Of a stretch of 64,000 nt of DNA, positions 7,705-15,679 are shown piece after piece. The notes beneath the pieces are model-generated. The model saw only the letters and a program-made list of their open reading frames with translations, was not told the DNA's origin and did no database searches. Position numbers and translations under genes: made by a program. The DNA lies in assembly GCF_019973735.1 (NCBI RefSeq), contig NZ_AP024463.1, positions 2,976,001 through 3,040,000 on the forward strand. The letters run 5' to 3'. Position 1 is the first letter of the stretch. Each line of letters starts with the position of its first letter. This DNA comes from Arachnia rubra. GTDB lineage: Bacteria; Actinomycetota; Actinomycetes; Propionibacteriales; Propionibacteriaceae.

Positions 7705-8081
7705 AACAATCCGGTCTGCCAACAAGGGAACTGCGACAACGGCACTTCCCACAGGTTGTCATCTTCATTATCTGCATGGTATTTCTCCTGGCCACCATCA
7801 TGACGGCAATCTCGTGGATCACGATTCCGCGTGCGACAATCATGGCATCCGTGCTCATCGTAGGACTGACTGCCGCGATGGCATACAAGACCTTTGTAGC
7901 GCAAAACATCGCGTACAGCACGAATTTCACTATCGTTTGCTCTCTGATCTTGATGGCTGGTATCGCTGGAGCACAATGGGGAACAGAAAAATTTATGCCC
8001 GCACTCATCGCTACGCTCACAGTTTCTGCCATTATGACCATTCGCCAGGCCAGATCCACATCCTCTCGGATTCGACCCTGA
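7701..8081 (+). CDS. Four-helix membrane protein, putative immunity partner B
   Basis: A 126-residue membrane protein with four likely helices (about 18-38, 43-62, 74-92, 100-115), WGTEKFMPALIATL near the end and a basic tail. It matches the cassette A partner in helix order and in the WGTEKF-PAL segment but has otherwise diverged, in step with the divergence of the toxin-like C-terminus. The ATG overlaps the upstream stop by four bases, so expression is coupled. It is probably the immunity protein for the cassette B product. Being kept intact next to a crippled toxin gene would fit a producer retaining protection. Confidence 0.65.
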   Translation: MKQSGLPTRELRQRHFPQVVIFIICMVFLLATIMTAISWITIPRATIMASVLIVGLTAAMAYKTFVAQNIAYSTNFTIVCSLILMAGIAGAQWGTEKFMPALIATLTVSAIMTIRQARSTSSRIRP

Positions 8082-8166
8082 CGCTCTGCCTTTCGGCCTG
8101 ATGGCCTCGGCAAAACTTCTCACTCACAAGATCAGCGGATCATTGCCCTAGAAGCCTATCCATGGA

Positions 8167-8355
8167 GTGGTGGCGGACGGGACACCTGAGCCCGATCAGC
8201 AGCGTATTACGAAAAGGTTCAATGAGGCTTATTTAACAGACAGCGTGCCGGCCAGGAAAAACCCCAGTAAGCGCACGCTCAAAGAGAGTTGTGAACAAGC
8301 CTCACTGAAGCTATCAGACCATGTCCAAGACCATCAACGCCTAAGATTTAGGTGA
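8167..8355 (+). pseudogene. Decayed third copy of the secreted-protein gene (middle domain only)
   Basis: The frame begins VADGTPEPDQQRITKRFNEA, which lines up with VRQDGAPEADLQRIAEGFNV of the two cassettes, and the DNA is similar over about 65 bases (8170-8235). It then departs and ends after 62 residues without the hydrophobic C-terminal domain. No ribosome-binding site stands before it. It is a relic of another cassette, so the locus once held at least three. Confidence 0.5.
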
Positions 8356-8408
8356 TCCTCTTCCTCGCCCTGACCCCTTTCACACAAATCTCCCCCACGA
8401 AGGAGCCG

Positions 8409-8612
8409 ATGGGTCTGCGGGTCCAACTCAAGATAGAGATCAAAACCGACGACGACCTTGCGAAGACGGCTACGGAAAATTCTCTTGAAGACGCCCTTGC
8501 CGCGGAGAAGATGTTGTGGATATCAAAGCACACTGAGCGCGAGAGTTCACAGTTGCAGCCTTGGCTGAATATAGATCAGCCGCATGAACACACACGAAAT
8601 GGCTGCCGCTGA
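8409..8612 (+). CDS. Small hypothetical protein (doubtful)
   Basis: An ATG closely preceded by AAGGAG opens a 67-residue frame: VQLKIEIKTDDDLAKTATEN, EDALAAEKMLWISKHTERES and a histidine-rich end. It has no membrane segment and I do not recognise it. Its end overlaps the start of the next gene by 29 bases in another frame. Base composition here is lower in GC than in the surroundings. It could be a real small gene, a regulatory leader, or chance. Confidence 0.3.
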   Translation: MGLRVQLKIEIKTDDDLAKTATENSLEDALAAEKMLWISKHTERESSQLQPWLNIDQPHEHTRNGCR

Positions 8613-9324
8613 AACGCAGCCCATCGGAGCCTTGGGGCAGACCCACATCGCATTCTGCATGATGAAGGAGCGAACCAAGGAACTCTTCAACGACAAAACC
8701 AAGGGACCCATGGATGAGGTCATGAATCTCGCCACCACGACCTCTCGGTTCGACGGCTTGGCCGCGCATTTGTTGCGAGCAGTGGTCCTGCAGTACGCCG
8801 GCGAATTCGATGACATCGAACGCGCAGAGGCGCTCGACCGCTACGTAGACGTGAACAAGGTCCGACTGCCTGACTGGCAGGGTGCGCTCCTGTCTCACAT
8901 GGCCGCGGACGCTGCACTCCAGCTGGACGACCATGCTTCACCACTGAGAATTGCCGTCCCGCAGAATCTCCCCGACGGGGCAGTGGGCGATACACTCGTT
9001 TACCGTGTTCTCGGTATGAAATGGGGTGTCGCCAACGTGGACGAATGGGTGGCAACCGCCAAGGCCCGGGGGATCGACCCCCTCAGCGACGTGGCGGATG
9101 CCGAACGACCCACAAGTCTTCGGATCTGGGCGGCCTCAGCACGTGGCGCAATGCATCCCGATCTCTCCACACAACAGGAGGAAGACACCAAGGAGAGATT
9201 GCAGGGACTTACCACCTGTGACAATGTTGAACGTTTGGCGATGGCGGATCAGGACAGCCCCGAGAAATGCAGCCTCGATTCAACCTTCGCCTACTATCTG
9301 AGCTCTGTTTGGGGAATTAAATGA
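8584..9324 (+). CDS. Unknown protein encoded with an ABC transporter
   Basis: A 246-residue protein I do not recognise. It is soluble-looking, mostly helical, without signal peptide or membrane segment at this start (an in-frame stop lies 12 bases before the ATG). Visible stretches include HIAFCMMKERTKELFNDKTK, FDDIERAEALDRYVDV and a C-terminus ending YYLSSVWGIK, with cysteines in TTCDNVE and EKCSLD. The stop overlaps the ATG of the ABC ATPase gene by four bases, so it is made with the transporter. Its place directly behind the bacteriocin-like cassettes suggests a part in export, self-protection or maturation, but nothing in the sequence shows which. Confidence 0.6.
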   Translation: MNTHEMAAAETQPIGALGQTHIAFCMMKERTKELFNDKTKGPMDEVMNLATTTSRFDGLAAHLLRAVVLQYAGEFDDIERAEALDRYVDVNKVRLPDWQGALLSHMAADAALQLDDHASPLRIAVPQNLPDGAVGDTLVYRVLGMKWGVANVDEWVATAKARGIDPLSDVADAERPTSLRIWAASARGAMHPDLSTQQEEDTKERLQGLTTCDNVERLAMADQDSPEKCSLDSTFAYYLSSVWGIK

Positions 9325-9965
9325 CGACCAGAATCGCGTGTCACGGCATCACGAAGTCGTATGGCGAAAACGTCGTGCTCAAAGATCTCGATTTCTGGGT
9401 CGACGCCGGCGAATTGGTGACGCTCGTATCGCCGTCCGGCGGTGGGAAAACCACCTTGTTGAACATCCTGGGAGGTTTGACCACGGCGGATCAGGGTGTC
9501 GTCGAGGTGGCGGGGCAGGACCTCAGCCAGCTGGACGAGGACGGTCGGGCCAGCCTCAGGCGCCACGCGATCGGCATCGTCCACCAGTCGAGTTACCTGT
9601 TTCCCTGGCTCTCGGTGAACGAGAACCTGGAGATCGCTCCCGGCTCCCGCGCTCCCGCCTCGTGGCTCGCGGAGGTCAGGAGAAACCTAGGGATCGATGA
9701 ATTCCACGACACCGAGATCAACAAGCTCTCCGGCGGGCAGCGACGCCGGGTGTGCATCCTGAGGGCCCTGCAGATGGAGGCGAAGGTCCTGTTGCTGGAC
9801 GAACCGACCACTGGACTCGACGATCACCTGGCTTCCTGCGTTCGGCGGGCGTTGCGGGATCTTGCCGACCGGGGCTGCGCGGTCGTCGTCGCGACCCACG
9901 AGGAGGCCATCTCAGCAGCAGCGGATCGTGCGATTGCTCTCCGCGGAAGGAGGACCATCCTATGA
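9321..9965 (+). CDS. ABC transporter ATP-binding protein (MacB/LolD type)
   Basis: A 214-residue ATPase of the MacB/LolD/FtsE class, which drives FtsX-type permeases. Visible motifs: a P-loop SPSGGGKTT around residues 39-47, in which serine replaces the first glycine of the usual GxSGxGKS/T; the signature LSGGQRRRVCILRAL; Walker B VLLLDEPTTGLD; and the H-loop VVVATHEEA. It overlaps the upstream unknown gene and the downstream permease gene by four bases each, forming a three-gene operon. Such transporters in Gram-positives export peptides or lipids or remove antimicrobial peptides from the membrane, which would fit the adjoining bacteriocin-like cassettes. Confidence 0.88.
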   Translation: MTTRIACHGITKSYGENVVLKDLDFWVDAGELVTLVSPSGGGKTTLLNILGGLTTADQGVVEVAGQDLSQLDEDGRASLRRHAIGIVHQSSYLFPWLSVNENLEIAPGSRAPASWLAEVRRNLGIDEFHDTEINKLSGGQRRRVCILRALQMEAKVLLLDEPTTGLDDHLASCVRRALRDLADRGCAVVVATHEEAISAAADRAIALRGRRTIL

Positions 9966-11161
9966 GCACCTTCGCTCTGGTGAGACGCAGCCTGGCCAGG
10001 ACCGTGCGGCGGCACAGGTTGATCGCGGTGCTGGTGTTGCTCCTGGTGTTGGCAACGGTTGTCCTGTCCTGGCTGGCCCGAGGGGCCACGCACGGCACAT
10101 CCCGAGGATTGACGGAAAGCCTCGGAGCCAAGGAGATCGAGGTCATTCAGGGCTACAGCGGGCCGAACAGTCCACCGTTGAACACGAACGCGGTCAAGCA
10201 ACTGGGGAAACTGGACGGTGTGGAGCACGTGTTCCCGTCGGGCATCTCAGGAATCGACCCGCCCGCGGACATCGCCGATTCCGAGGACGGCGCGGGGCCG
10301 TGGTGGCTGACACCCCGCAACCCGTTCGACGACCGAATGAAGGACGTCCACAGCAATCCCGCCGCTTTCCCGGAACCCGGCCAGATGCTGGTACCCGGAC
10401 AACACGAAAACCTGGTGGGAAAGACGATCGAGGTCAACGTCACGCGGGCGGTCAGTTCCACCAGCGGAACGGGCGAGGCGAAACACTTTATGGTGATCGG
10501 CACCTACGACCCGGAAACCGTCCAGGGGGAGCCCCCGGATGCGGTGTTCATCAACTCCTCCCAGTTCAACGAGATCCAGGCGGCGGCACTGCCACCGGAC
10601 ACGCCTCCCTACAGCTCCATCTACCTCTACGTCGGGGACGTGAACGACGTCGCGAAGGTGCAGAAGTCGGTGGAGGACCTGGGCTACGGCACCCGCAGCG
10701 CCATCGGCTCCGGGATCCAGCTCGACAGGGCCCGGCAAGGACTCGCGGTGGCCTCCGTGCTGGTGCTCTTCGTCACCGTCCTCGGGGCGCTGTTCGCGGG
10801 CACATCCGTGGCGGGGACGTGGATGACATCGCGCATCGAGGAGATCGGGTTGTTCAGGTCCCTGGGGTGGACGCGGCGGGCGATCGTGAGGTTCTACCTG
10901 CTGGAAGCCCTCATCTTCGCGCTGTGCGTCTCGGCCATCGGGGTGCTTCTGGGCGTCGGGGTGGTCATGGCACTGGCGGCGCTGCCGTCCCTGCTGACGT
11001 CGGTGGCCGGCTTCAGCATGGATCCCGGGGCGTTGCTGGCCCAGGCGTGGGTGGTAGCGGTGCCACTGATCGCCGTGCCGCTCGGTTTCATCGCCGGAGC
11101 GGGTCGCAGGGCCGCCACGCTGCTGCGCGTCGACACGGACACGCTCCTGCGTCAGATCTGA
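9962..11161 (+). CDS. FtsX-like ABC transporter permease
   Basis: A 399-residue MacB/FtsX-type permease. One N-terminal helix (LIAVLVLLLVLATVVLSWLA) precedes an extracellular MacB-like domain of about 230 residues. Three C-terminal helices follow, with the FtsX pattern: LFVTVLGALFAGTSVAG, then the coupling segment SRIEEIGLFRSLGWTRRAIV, then two further helices. It forms the membrane part for the ATPase just upstream and overlaps it by four bases. The external domain would handle the substrate. One ATPase with one four-helix permease gives a dimeric mechanotransmitter-type transporter. Confidence 0.87.
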   Translation: MSTFALVRRSLARTVRRHRLIAVLVLLLVLATVVLSWLARGATHGTSRGLTESLGAKEIEVIQGYSGPNSPPLNTNAVKQLGKLDGVEHVFPSGISGIDPPADIADSEDGAGPWWLTPRNPFDDRMKDVHSNPAAFPEPGQMLVPGQHENLVGKTIEVNVTRAVSSTSGTGEAKHFMVIGTYDPETVQGEPPDAVFINSSQFNEIQAAALPPDTPPYSSIYLYVGDVNDVAKVQKSVEDLGYGTRSAIGSGIQLDRARQGLAVASVLVLFVTVLGALFAGTSVAGTWMTSRIEEIGLFRSLGWTRRAIVRFYLLEALIFALCVSAIGVLLGVGVVMALAALPSLLTSVAGFSMDPGALLAQAWVVAVPLIAVPLGFIAGAGRRAATLLRVDTDTLLRQI

Positions 11162-11186
11162 TCCAAGACCCCGGACGCCCTCACCG

Positions 11187-11360
11187 TGGTTTCGACACGG
11201 ACCGCTCCTTCGCCGCAACCCGGCTCAACCAACTTCCACGTCTCCAAGCTGGTTGAGCCAGCACGTGAGCGCCAGCAAACGGCTGAGTCGAAACCACCAC
11301 TGGCACCCGGCAGACAAACCCAACCCCAAGTCACCATGGTTTCGACACGGGCCGGGAAGC
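11187..11360. repeat. Dispersed-repeat cluster with hairpin between convergent genes
   Basis: GGTTTCGACACGG occurs at about 11189 and 11338 in direct orientation, and GAGTCGAAACC in inverted orientation at about 11285. Inside, GGCTCAACCAACTT (11220-11233) and AAGCTGGTTGAGCC (11246-11259) form a hairpin with one mismatch. The element lies between the ends of the FtsX-like permease gene and the DUF853 gene, and could act as a terminator. I see no gene in it. Confidence 0.5.
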
Positions 11361-11365
11361 GATCT

Positions 11366-12937
11366 CTATCGCCGTCTTCCGGTGCCGAATAGGCCGCGGA
11401 CGACCTCCCGGGTGACGGTGCGGATCACCTGCATGATGCCGCGGCTGGCGATCCGCTCCACCGCCGATGTGCGACCGCGGCCAGAGGACCTGTCGTTGGA
11501 GCGCTCCTCGCGCTCCGACTCCGCGCGGCGCTCGGCCTCGGCCCTCTCCTGCTCGGCACGCTGCTGTTCCTCCTCGGCAGCCTTCGCCCCGGCTTCGAGC
11601 TTCGCAGTGAGGATCTCATAGGCCGACTCCCGGTCGATGGCCTGACCGTACTTCGCGATCAGCGGCGACGCGGCCACCGCCTGCTGCATCACGGCGGCGT
11701 CGGTGGGCTCCATCGACGCCTCGGGGGCCCAGATCCGGGTCCAGGCGACAGGCGTCGGAGCGCCCTTGGGGTTCATGACGGTGACGATCGCCTCGCCGGT
11801 CCCGAGGCTCTGCAGCACCTCCTCCAGGTCGTAGGCCGACTTCGGGTAGGTGGACACCGTCGCCTTCAGGGCCTTGGCGTCGTTGGGGGTGTGGGCGCGC
11901 AGCTGGTGCTGCACCCGCGACCCGAGCTGCGCCAGCACGTCCTCGGGCACGTCCTTGGGGGTCTGGGTGACGAAGAACACGCCGACGCCCTTCGAGCGGA
12001 TCAGCCGGACGGTCTGGGTGATGGAATCGAGGAATGCCTTGGATGCCCCCTTGAACAGCAGGTGCGCCTCGTCGAAGAAGAACACCAGCTTCGGCTTGTC
12101 GGGGTCGCCGACCTCGGGCAGGGAGCTGAACAGGTCGGCCAGCAGCCACATCAGGAAGGTGGAGAACATCTCGGGCCGCGACGCCAGATCGGGCAGCTCC
12201 AGCAGTGACACGATGCCCCGGCCGTCGGAGGCGGTGCGCAACAGCTCCTCCGGCTCAAACTCGGGCTCGCCGAAGAACACGTCGCCACCCTGCTCGGAGA
12301 GCGTGACGAGGTTGCGCAGGATCACTCCGGCCGTGGCGGCGGACACCCCGCCGATCTCCTTCAGCTCGTCCTTGCCGTCGTCGGAGGTGAGGAACTTCAG
12401 CAGCGCGACGAGGTCCTTGAGGTCCAGCAGCGGCAGGCCGTTGTTGTCGGCGTAGTAGAACACCAGCCCGAGGGAGCTCTCCTGCACCTCATTGAGACCC
12501 AGCACCTTCGACAGCAGGACCGGGCCGAACGACGAGACCGTCGCCCGCACCGGTACGCCGGTGCCCTGCCCGCCGAGCGCCAGGAACTCGCATGGCGCGG
12601 CCTTCGGTTCCCACGGCTGACCCTGCGCCTCGACCCGCGCCGTCAGCTTCTCGCTGGCAGCTCCCGGGGAGGCCATGCCGGACAGGTCGCCCTTGATGTC
12701 GGCGGCGAAGACGGGCACGCCCGCCTTGCTGAGGGCCTCGGCCATCAGCTGGAGGGTCTTGGTTTTGCCGGTGCCCGTGGCCCCGGCGACGAGCCCGTGC
12801 CGGTTGAACATCCCCAGCGGAATGCGGATGGGAGCCTCGACCACCGGACTCCCCTCGTCGAGGAGCACACCGAGCTGCACCGCGTCACCGTCGAATCCGT
12901 AGCCTGCCTGAATCGTCGCAACCAGTTCTTCACTCAC
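11366..12937 (-). CDS. HerA/DUF853-family ATPase
   Basis: A 523-residue P-loop ATPase of the HerA-FtsK superfamily, DUF853 branch. It shows GATGTGKTKTLQLMAEAL (Walker A, about residue 52), KLVFFFDEAHLLFKG (Walker B), QTVRLIRSKGVGVFFVTQTP and the conserved RVQHQLRAHTP. The C-terminal 80 residues form a charged coiled coil (EEEQQRAEQERAEAERRAES) and a basic tail. Bacterial members are thought to be DNA- or protein-pumping ATPases of unclear role. The GTG at 12937 (VSEELVATI) behind AGGGG is chosen as start; an in-frame start lies 45 bases upstream. The divergent 119-base gap to the next gene should hold promoters for both. Confidence 0.88.
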   Translation of the reverse strand: MSEELVATIQAGYGFDGDAVQLGVLLDEGSPVVEAPIRIPLGMFNRHGLVAGATGTGKTKTLQLMAEALSKAGVPVFAADIKGDLSGMASPGAASEKLTARVEAQGQPWEPKAAPCEFLALGGQGTGVPVRATVSSFGPVLLSKVLGLNEVQESSLGLVFYYADNNGLPLLDLKDLVALLKFLTSDDGKDELKEIGGVSAATAGVILRNLVTLSEQGGDVFFGEPEFEPEELLRTASDGRGIVSLLELPDLASRPEMFSTFLMWLLADLFSSLPEVGDPDKPKLVFFFDEAHLLFKGASKAFLDSITQTVRLIRSKGVGVFFVTQTPKDVPEDVLAQLGSRVQHQLRAHTPNDAKALKATVSTYPKSAYDLEEVLQSLGTGEAIVTVMNPKGAPTPVAWTRIWAPEASMEPTDAAVMQQAVAASPLIAKYGQAIDRESAYEILTAKLEAGAKAAEEEQQRAEQERAEAERRAESEREERSNDRSSGRGRTSAVERIASRGIMQVIRTVTREVVRGLFGTGRRR

Positions 12938-13056
12938 GCCCCTAGCCTGCCATGCCACTCCCCCAAACGCAGCGGACAACACCTCCCGGCACGGCCTGGA
13001 TATGCATTAATGCGCGCGAGGAACTATCCGACACCGGAAATGGCTAGACTGACCGC

Positions 13057-13350
13057 GTGATCTTCAAGCGTGTCGGTGATTCCCGCCCCTACCCGGACCA
13101 CGGCTACGTCCAGAAGCAGTGGGCCGCCATCGCTCCGCATCAGGTACGGCTGGATGAGCTGGTCACGACGAAGCGCACTCTCGACCTTGAGGCCCTCCTG
13201 GAGGAGGACTCCACTTTCTACGGCGACCTGTTCGCGCACGTGGTGTCCTGGCACGGTGACCTATACCTAGAGGACGGCCTCCACCGCGCCCTGCGGGCGG
13301 CCCTACAACAACGCCAGACGATGCACGCCCGCGTGCTGGAACTCTCGTGA
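13057..13350 (+). CDS. Small conserved actinobacterial protein (VapB-like annotation)
   Basis: A 97-residue protein of a family widespread in actinobacteria and often labelled VapB-type antitoxin: FKRVGDSRPYPDHGY, VRLDELVTTKRTLDLEALL, DSTFYGDLFAHVVSW and LEDGLHRALRAALQQR. No toxin gene lies beside it. The DELVTTKRTLDL and DGLHRAL segments look more like a nucleic-acid-binding or enzyme-associated core than a ribbon-helix-helix protein, so the antitoxin label is doubtful. It is followed after 12 bases by a LytR_C protein gene and may share its transcript. The GTG start fits the family's N-terminus. Confidence 0.8.
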   Translation: MIFKRVGDSRPYPDHGYVQKQWAAIAPHQVRLDELVTTKRTLDLEALLEEDSTFYGDLFAHVVSWHGDLYLEDGLHRALRAALQQRQTMHARVLELS

Positions 13351-13362
13351 GAATCTGAGACA

Positions 13363-13872
13363 GTGCGTATCTTCCGACTCCTCGCCACTCCGGTCATACT
13401 GATCGGGCTGCTGATCTTCCTGCTCTGGGGCGCGAGCTGGGGCTGGAGCGCCATGACGGCCCCCTTCCCCGGCCCGCCCCCGACGCCGTGCGTATCGCAG
13501 AAACTGGGGTCGGTCACTCCGAAGGACGTCACAGTCCGGGTCTTCAACGGCGGCTCCACCGACGGCCTGGGGTCGACGGTGAGCCAGGCGCTGAAGACGG
13601 CAGGCTTCGAGGTCAGCAAGACCAAGAACACCGAGGAGCAGATCACCAAGACGATCATCCGCGCCGGCTCGAACAACGCCGAGGCGGCAAAACTGGTGGC
13701 CAGCTACCTGGTGGAGCCGACCATGGAGACCGACTCCCGCGTCGACGGCACCGTCGATGTGCTGATCGGCTCCAAAAACGACTTCCAGGGCATGTCGGAG
13801 TCCGGGCTGTCAGAGGTCCCCGTCGAGTCCGGGACCATCTGCCTGGCCCCCAGCCCCTCACCGTCGATGTGA
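13363..13872 (+). CDS. LytR C-terminal-domain (LytR_C) membrane-anchored protein
   Basis: A 169-residue protein with one N-terminal membrane anchor (VILIGLLIFLLWGASWGWSA) and an outside LytR_C domain from about residue 50: DVTVRVFNGGSTDGLGSTVS, AGFEVSKTKN, a middle segment with NNAEAAKLVASYL, and VDVLIGSKND. The domain is found at the end of LytR-CpsA-Psr enzymes and on its own in actinobacteria, and is linked to the cell wall. It starts at GTG 13363, just behind the VapB-like gene, and the two probably form a small operon. No catalytic domain is present. Confidence 0.85.
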   Translation: MRIFRLLATPVILIGLLIFLLWGASWGWSAMTAPFPGPPPTPCVSQKLGSVTPKDVTVRVFNGGSTDGLGSTVSQALKTAGFEVSKTKNTEEQITKTIIRAGSNNAEAAKLVASYLVEPTMETDSRVDGTVDVLIGSKNDFQGMSESGLSEVPVESGTICLAPSPSPSM

Positions 13873-13951
13873 AAATGCTTGTGAGAATGGGTTTGCCGCC
13901 GTCTGGGACGACCCCGTTCTCCGATGCGCGCCGTCCAGCCGTGACGGGGAA

Positions 13952-13980
13952 TGTGAAATTCACAGCGAGGAACATATAGT
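13952..13980 (+). promoter_or_regulatory. Candidate promoter with overlapping palindromic operator
   Basis: TATAGT (13975-13980) resembles a -10 box. A weak -35 (TGTGAA, 13952-13957) lies 17 bases upstream. The -35 is part of the near-perfect palindrome TGTGAAATTCACA (13952-13964), a plausible repressor or activator site. It would start transcription near 13987, just ahead of the TctA/TctB-like gene pair that begins at 14014. Confidence 0.4.
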
Positions 13981-14013
13981 GCGCCGGGAAGAAGTCGAAT
14001 AACATCACCCCCC

Positions 14014-14313
14014 GTGCGCGATATTCCCGAAGCGGGCTCCGAGGACGCGGAGCACCAGAACATCGAGGTCTGGAATGACCTCGTCTCACCCAAAGACCTT
14101 GTGATCTCCCTGCTGGTGGCGGTGGTGTGCGCCGTCGCGGCGGTGCTGCTGTCGTTGGCCGTCGGCGGGCAGACCCTCTTCTGGGGGCTGGGAGCCTCGG
14201 TCGTCGGCTTCACCGTGAACTGCTTCCTCGTGACCCCCAAACGCGAGGTCAGCATCGTCGACGGCGCCGACTCCGCCGCCGGCGAGTACGCCACTGAAAG
14301 CGGTGCCCAGTGA
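14014..14313 (+). CDS. Small two-helix membrane protein paired with a TctA-like permease
   Basis: A 99-residue membrane protein with two helices (about 30-50 and 52-72) and short polar ends (TPKREVSIVDGADSA). Its stop overlaps the ATG of the TctA-like permease gene by four bases, so it is probably the small subunit, standing where tripartite tricarboxylate transporters carry TctB. TctB normally has about 150 residues and four helices, so this one is short and the homology is uncertain. The start codon is GTG with no strong ribosome-binding site. A promoter candidate lies about 35 bases upstream. Confidence 0.7.
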   Translation: MRDIPEAGSEDAEHQNIEVWNDLVSPKDLVISLLVAVVCAVAAVLLSLAVGGQTLFWGLGASVVGFTVNCFLVTPKREVSIVDGADSAAGEYATESGAQ

Positions 14314-15674
14314 CCCCGGACCTCATTGTCATGATGCTGGCAGCGGTGCTCGGCGCCGTCGTCCTCTACACCTTCATTGGCTTCATCCCCGGCACCGACG
14401 AGACGAGCGTGCTGGCGCCCGTCACCCTCGCCATTGTGTTGGCCGGGGCGCCGCCGCAGGTGGTGCTCGCGTTCTTCATCTCCGCAATCGTCACGCTCAA
14501 CCTGATGAACGGCATCCCGACGGCGCTGGTCGGCCTGCCGGGCGGGGTGATGTCGGCTCCGCTGATGGAGCACTCCCTGTTCCTGCGCGGCAAGGGCCTG
14601 GCCTCGGACACGATCCGGAAGATGGCCGTCGGCTCCACCATCGGAACCGTGGTCTCCATTCCCCTGAGCTTCGCCCTGGCGGGGCTGCTCGCGCCCCTCG
14701 CCGGCCCGATCAAGGCCCAGACCAACATCATCCTCGCGGCCGGCGCGGTGCTCCTGGCGCTGCTCGGCAAGAATCGGATCCTCGCGCTCATCTCGATCAT
14801 CCCGATGGCGATCCTGTTCCAGGCGCTGCCCGCGCTTTATCACGCGGCCGGGATCATCCCCGCCGAGAAGAAGGTGAGCATCTCCTTCTTCCTGGGGATC
14901 ACGGTGGGTCCCATGCTCATCACCCTCCTGGAGCTGCTCAACGCCAAGCGCCGCGAGGCCCTCCCCCATGGCGGGCACACCAAGACGACGCTGCTGCGCT
15001 CCGGCTTCGAGTCCCACCAGCTGATGCCGGGACGCCTGGTCACCCAGTCCGAGGGATGGTGGAGCGCCGGCATGGCGGCTGCATCCACGCCCCTGTTCGT
15101 GCTCAGCCCCGTCGGCCTGACCTTCCTGCTGGGCGAGGCGTCTGTCGCGCGTCACAAGGAGGATCACGTCCAACGCTCCCAGCGCGCGGTCACCGTGATG
15201 AGCGCGCTGACGCACTCCACCTATCTCGCCGGCGTGATCATCCCGCTGGTCGCGCTGGGCATCCCCATCTCGGGGGTCTCCGCCGGACCCGCGGGGCCGC
15301 TGTTCAACGCGCCCCCTGTCTACAGCCTGGAGAACAACCTGCACCACCTGCTGCAGCTGCCCGAGTTCATCCTGGCCGTGACCGTGGGCGCGCTGATCTC
15401 CGTCGTGATCACCTACGTGATCGCCGTGCGCTGGTCGTCGCAGATCACCTACTTCGTGATGCGGCGCATCCCACACGAGGCGGTGCTCGCGCTGTTCACG
15501 GCCTTCATCCTGCTGCTGGCCTACATCGACGCAGGCATCCCGAACATCTTCGGGGTGCTGCTCATCGGCGTGGTGTGCGGGACGCTCAACCGGCTGGGGG
15601 TCAACTACGGCGTGCAGTTCATGACGCTCTACGCCGCCCCCGGCATCGTCGCGGCGCTCGCGGCCCTGTCCTGA
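14310..15674 (+). CDS. TctA-family tripartite tricarboxylate transporter permease
   Basis: A 454-residue permease of the TctA family with about 11 helices. Diagnostic stretches are the N-terminal FIGFIPGTDETSVLAPVTLA, GIPTALVGLPGGVMSAPLM and the C-terminal AYIDAGIPNIFGVLLIGVVC. Classical systems need a large membrane subunit (TctA), a small one (TctB) and a secreted binding protein (TctC). Here the large and a small subunit are adjacent but no binding-protein gene is near, so the transporter may use a distant one or work without it. The substrate cannot be inferred. The gene converges on the fni pseudogene with five bases between. Confidence 0.87.
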   Translation: MTPDLIVMMLAAVLGAVVLYTFIGFIPGTDETSVLAPVTLAIVLAGAPPQVVLAFFISAIVTLNLMNGIPTALVGLPGGVMSAPLMEHSLFLRGKGLASDTIRKMAVGSTIGTVVSIPLSFALAGLLAPLAGPIKAQTNIILAAGAVLLALLGKNRILALISIIPMAILFQALPALYHAAGIIPAEKKVSISFFLGITVGPMLITLLELLNAKRREALPHGGHTKTTLLRSGFESHQLMPGRLVTQSEGWWSAGMAAASTPLFVLSPVGLTFLLGEASVARHKEDHVQRSQRAVTVMSALTHSTYLAGVIIPLVALGIPISGVSAGPAGPLFNAPPVYSLENNLHHLLQLPEFILAVTVGALISVVITYVIAVRWSSQITYFVMRRIPHEAVLALFTAFILLLAYIDAGIPNIFGVLLIGVVCGTLNRLGVNYGVQFMTLYAAPGIVAALAALS

Positions 15675-15679
15675 CGTGC

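Noticed and set aside
9862..11256. 464-codon frame overlapping the FtsX-like permease
   Set aside because: Low-quality Arg/Gly-rich shadow; the permease frame is supported by helices and the FtsX pattern.
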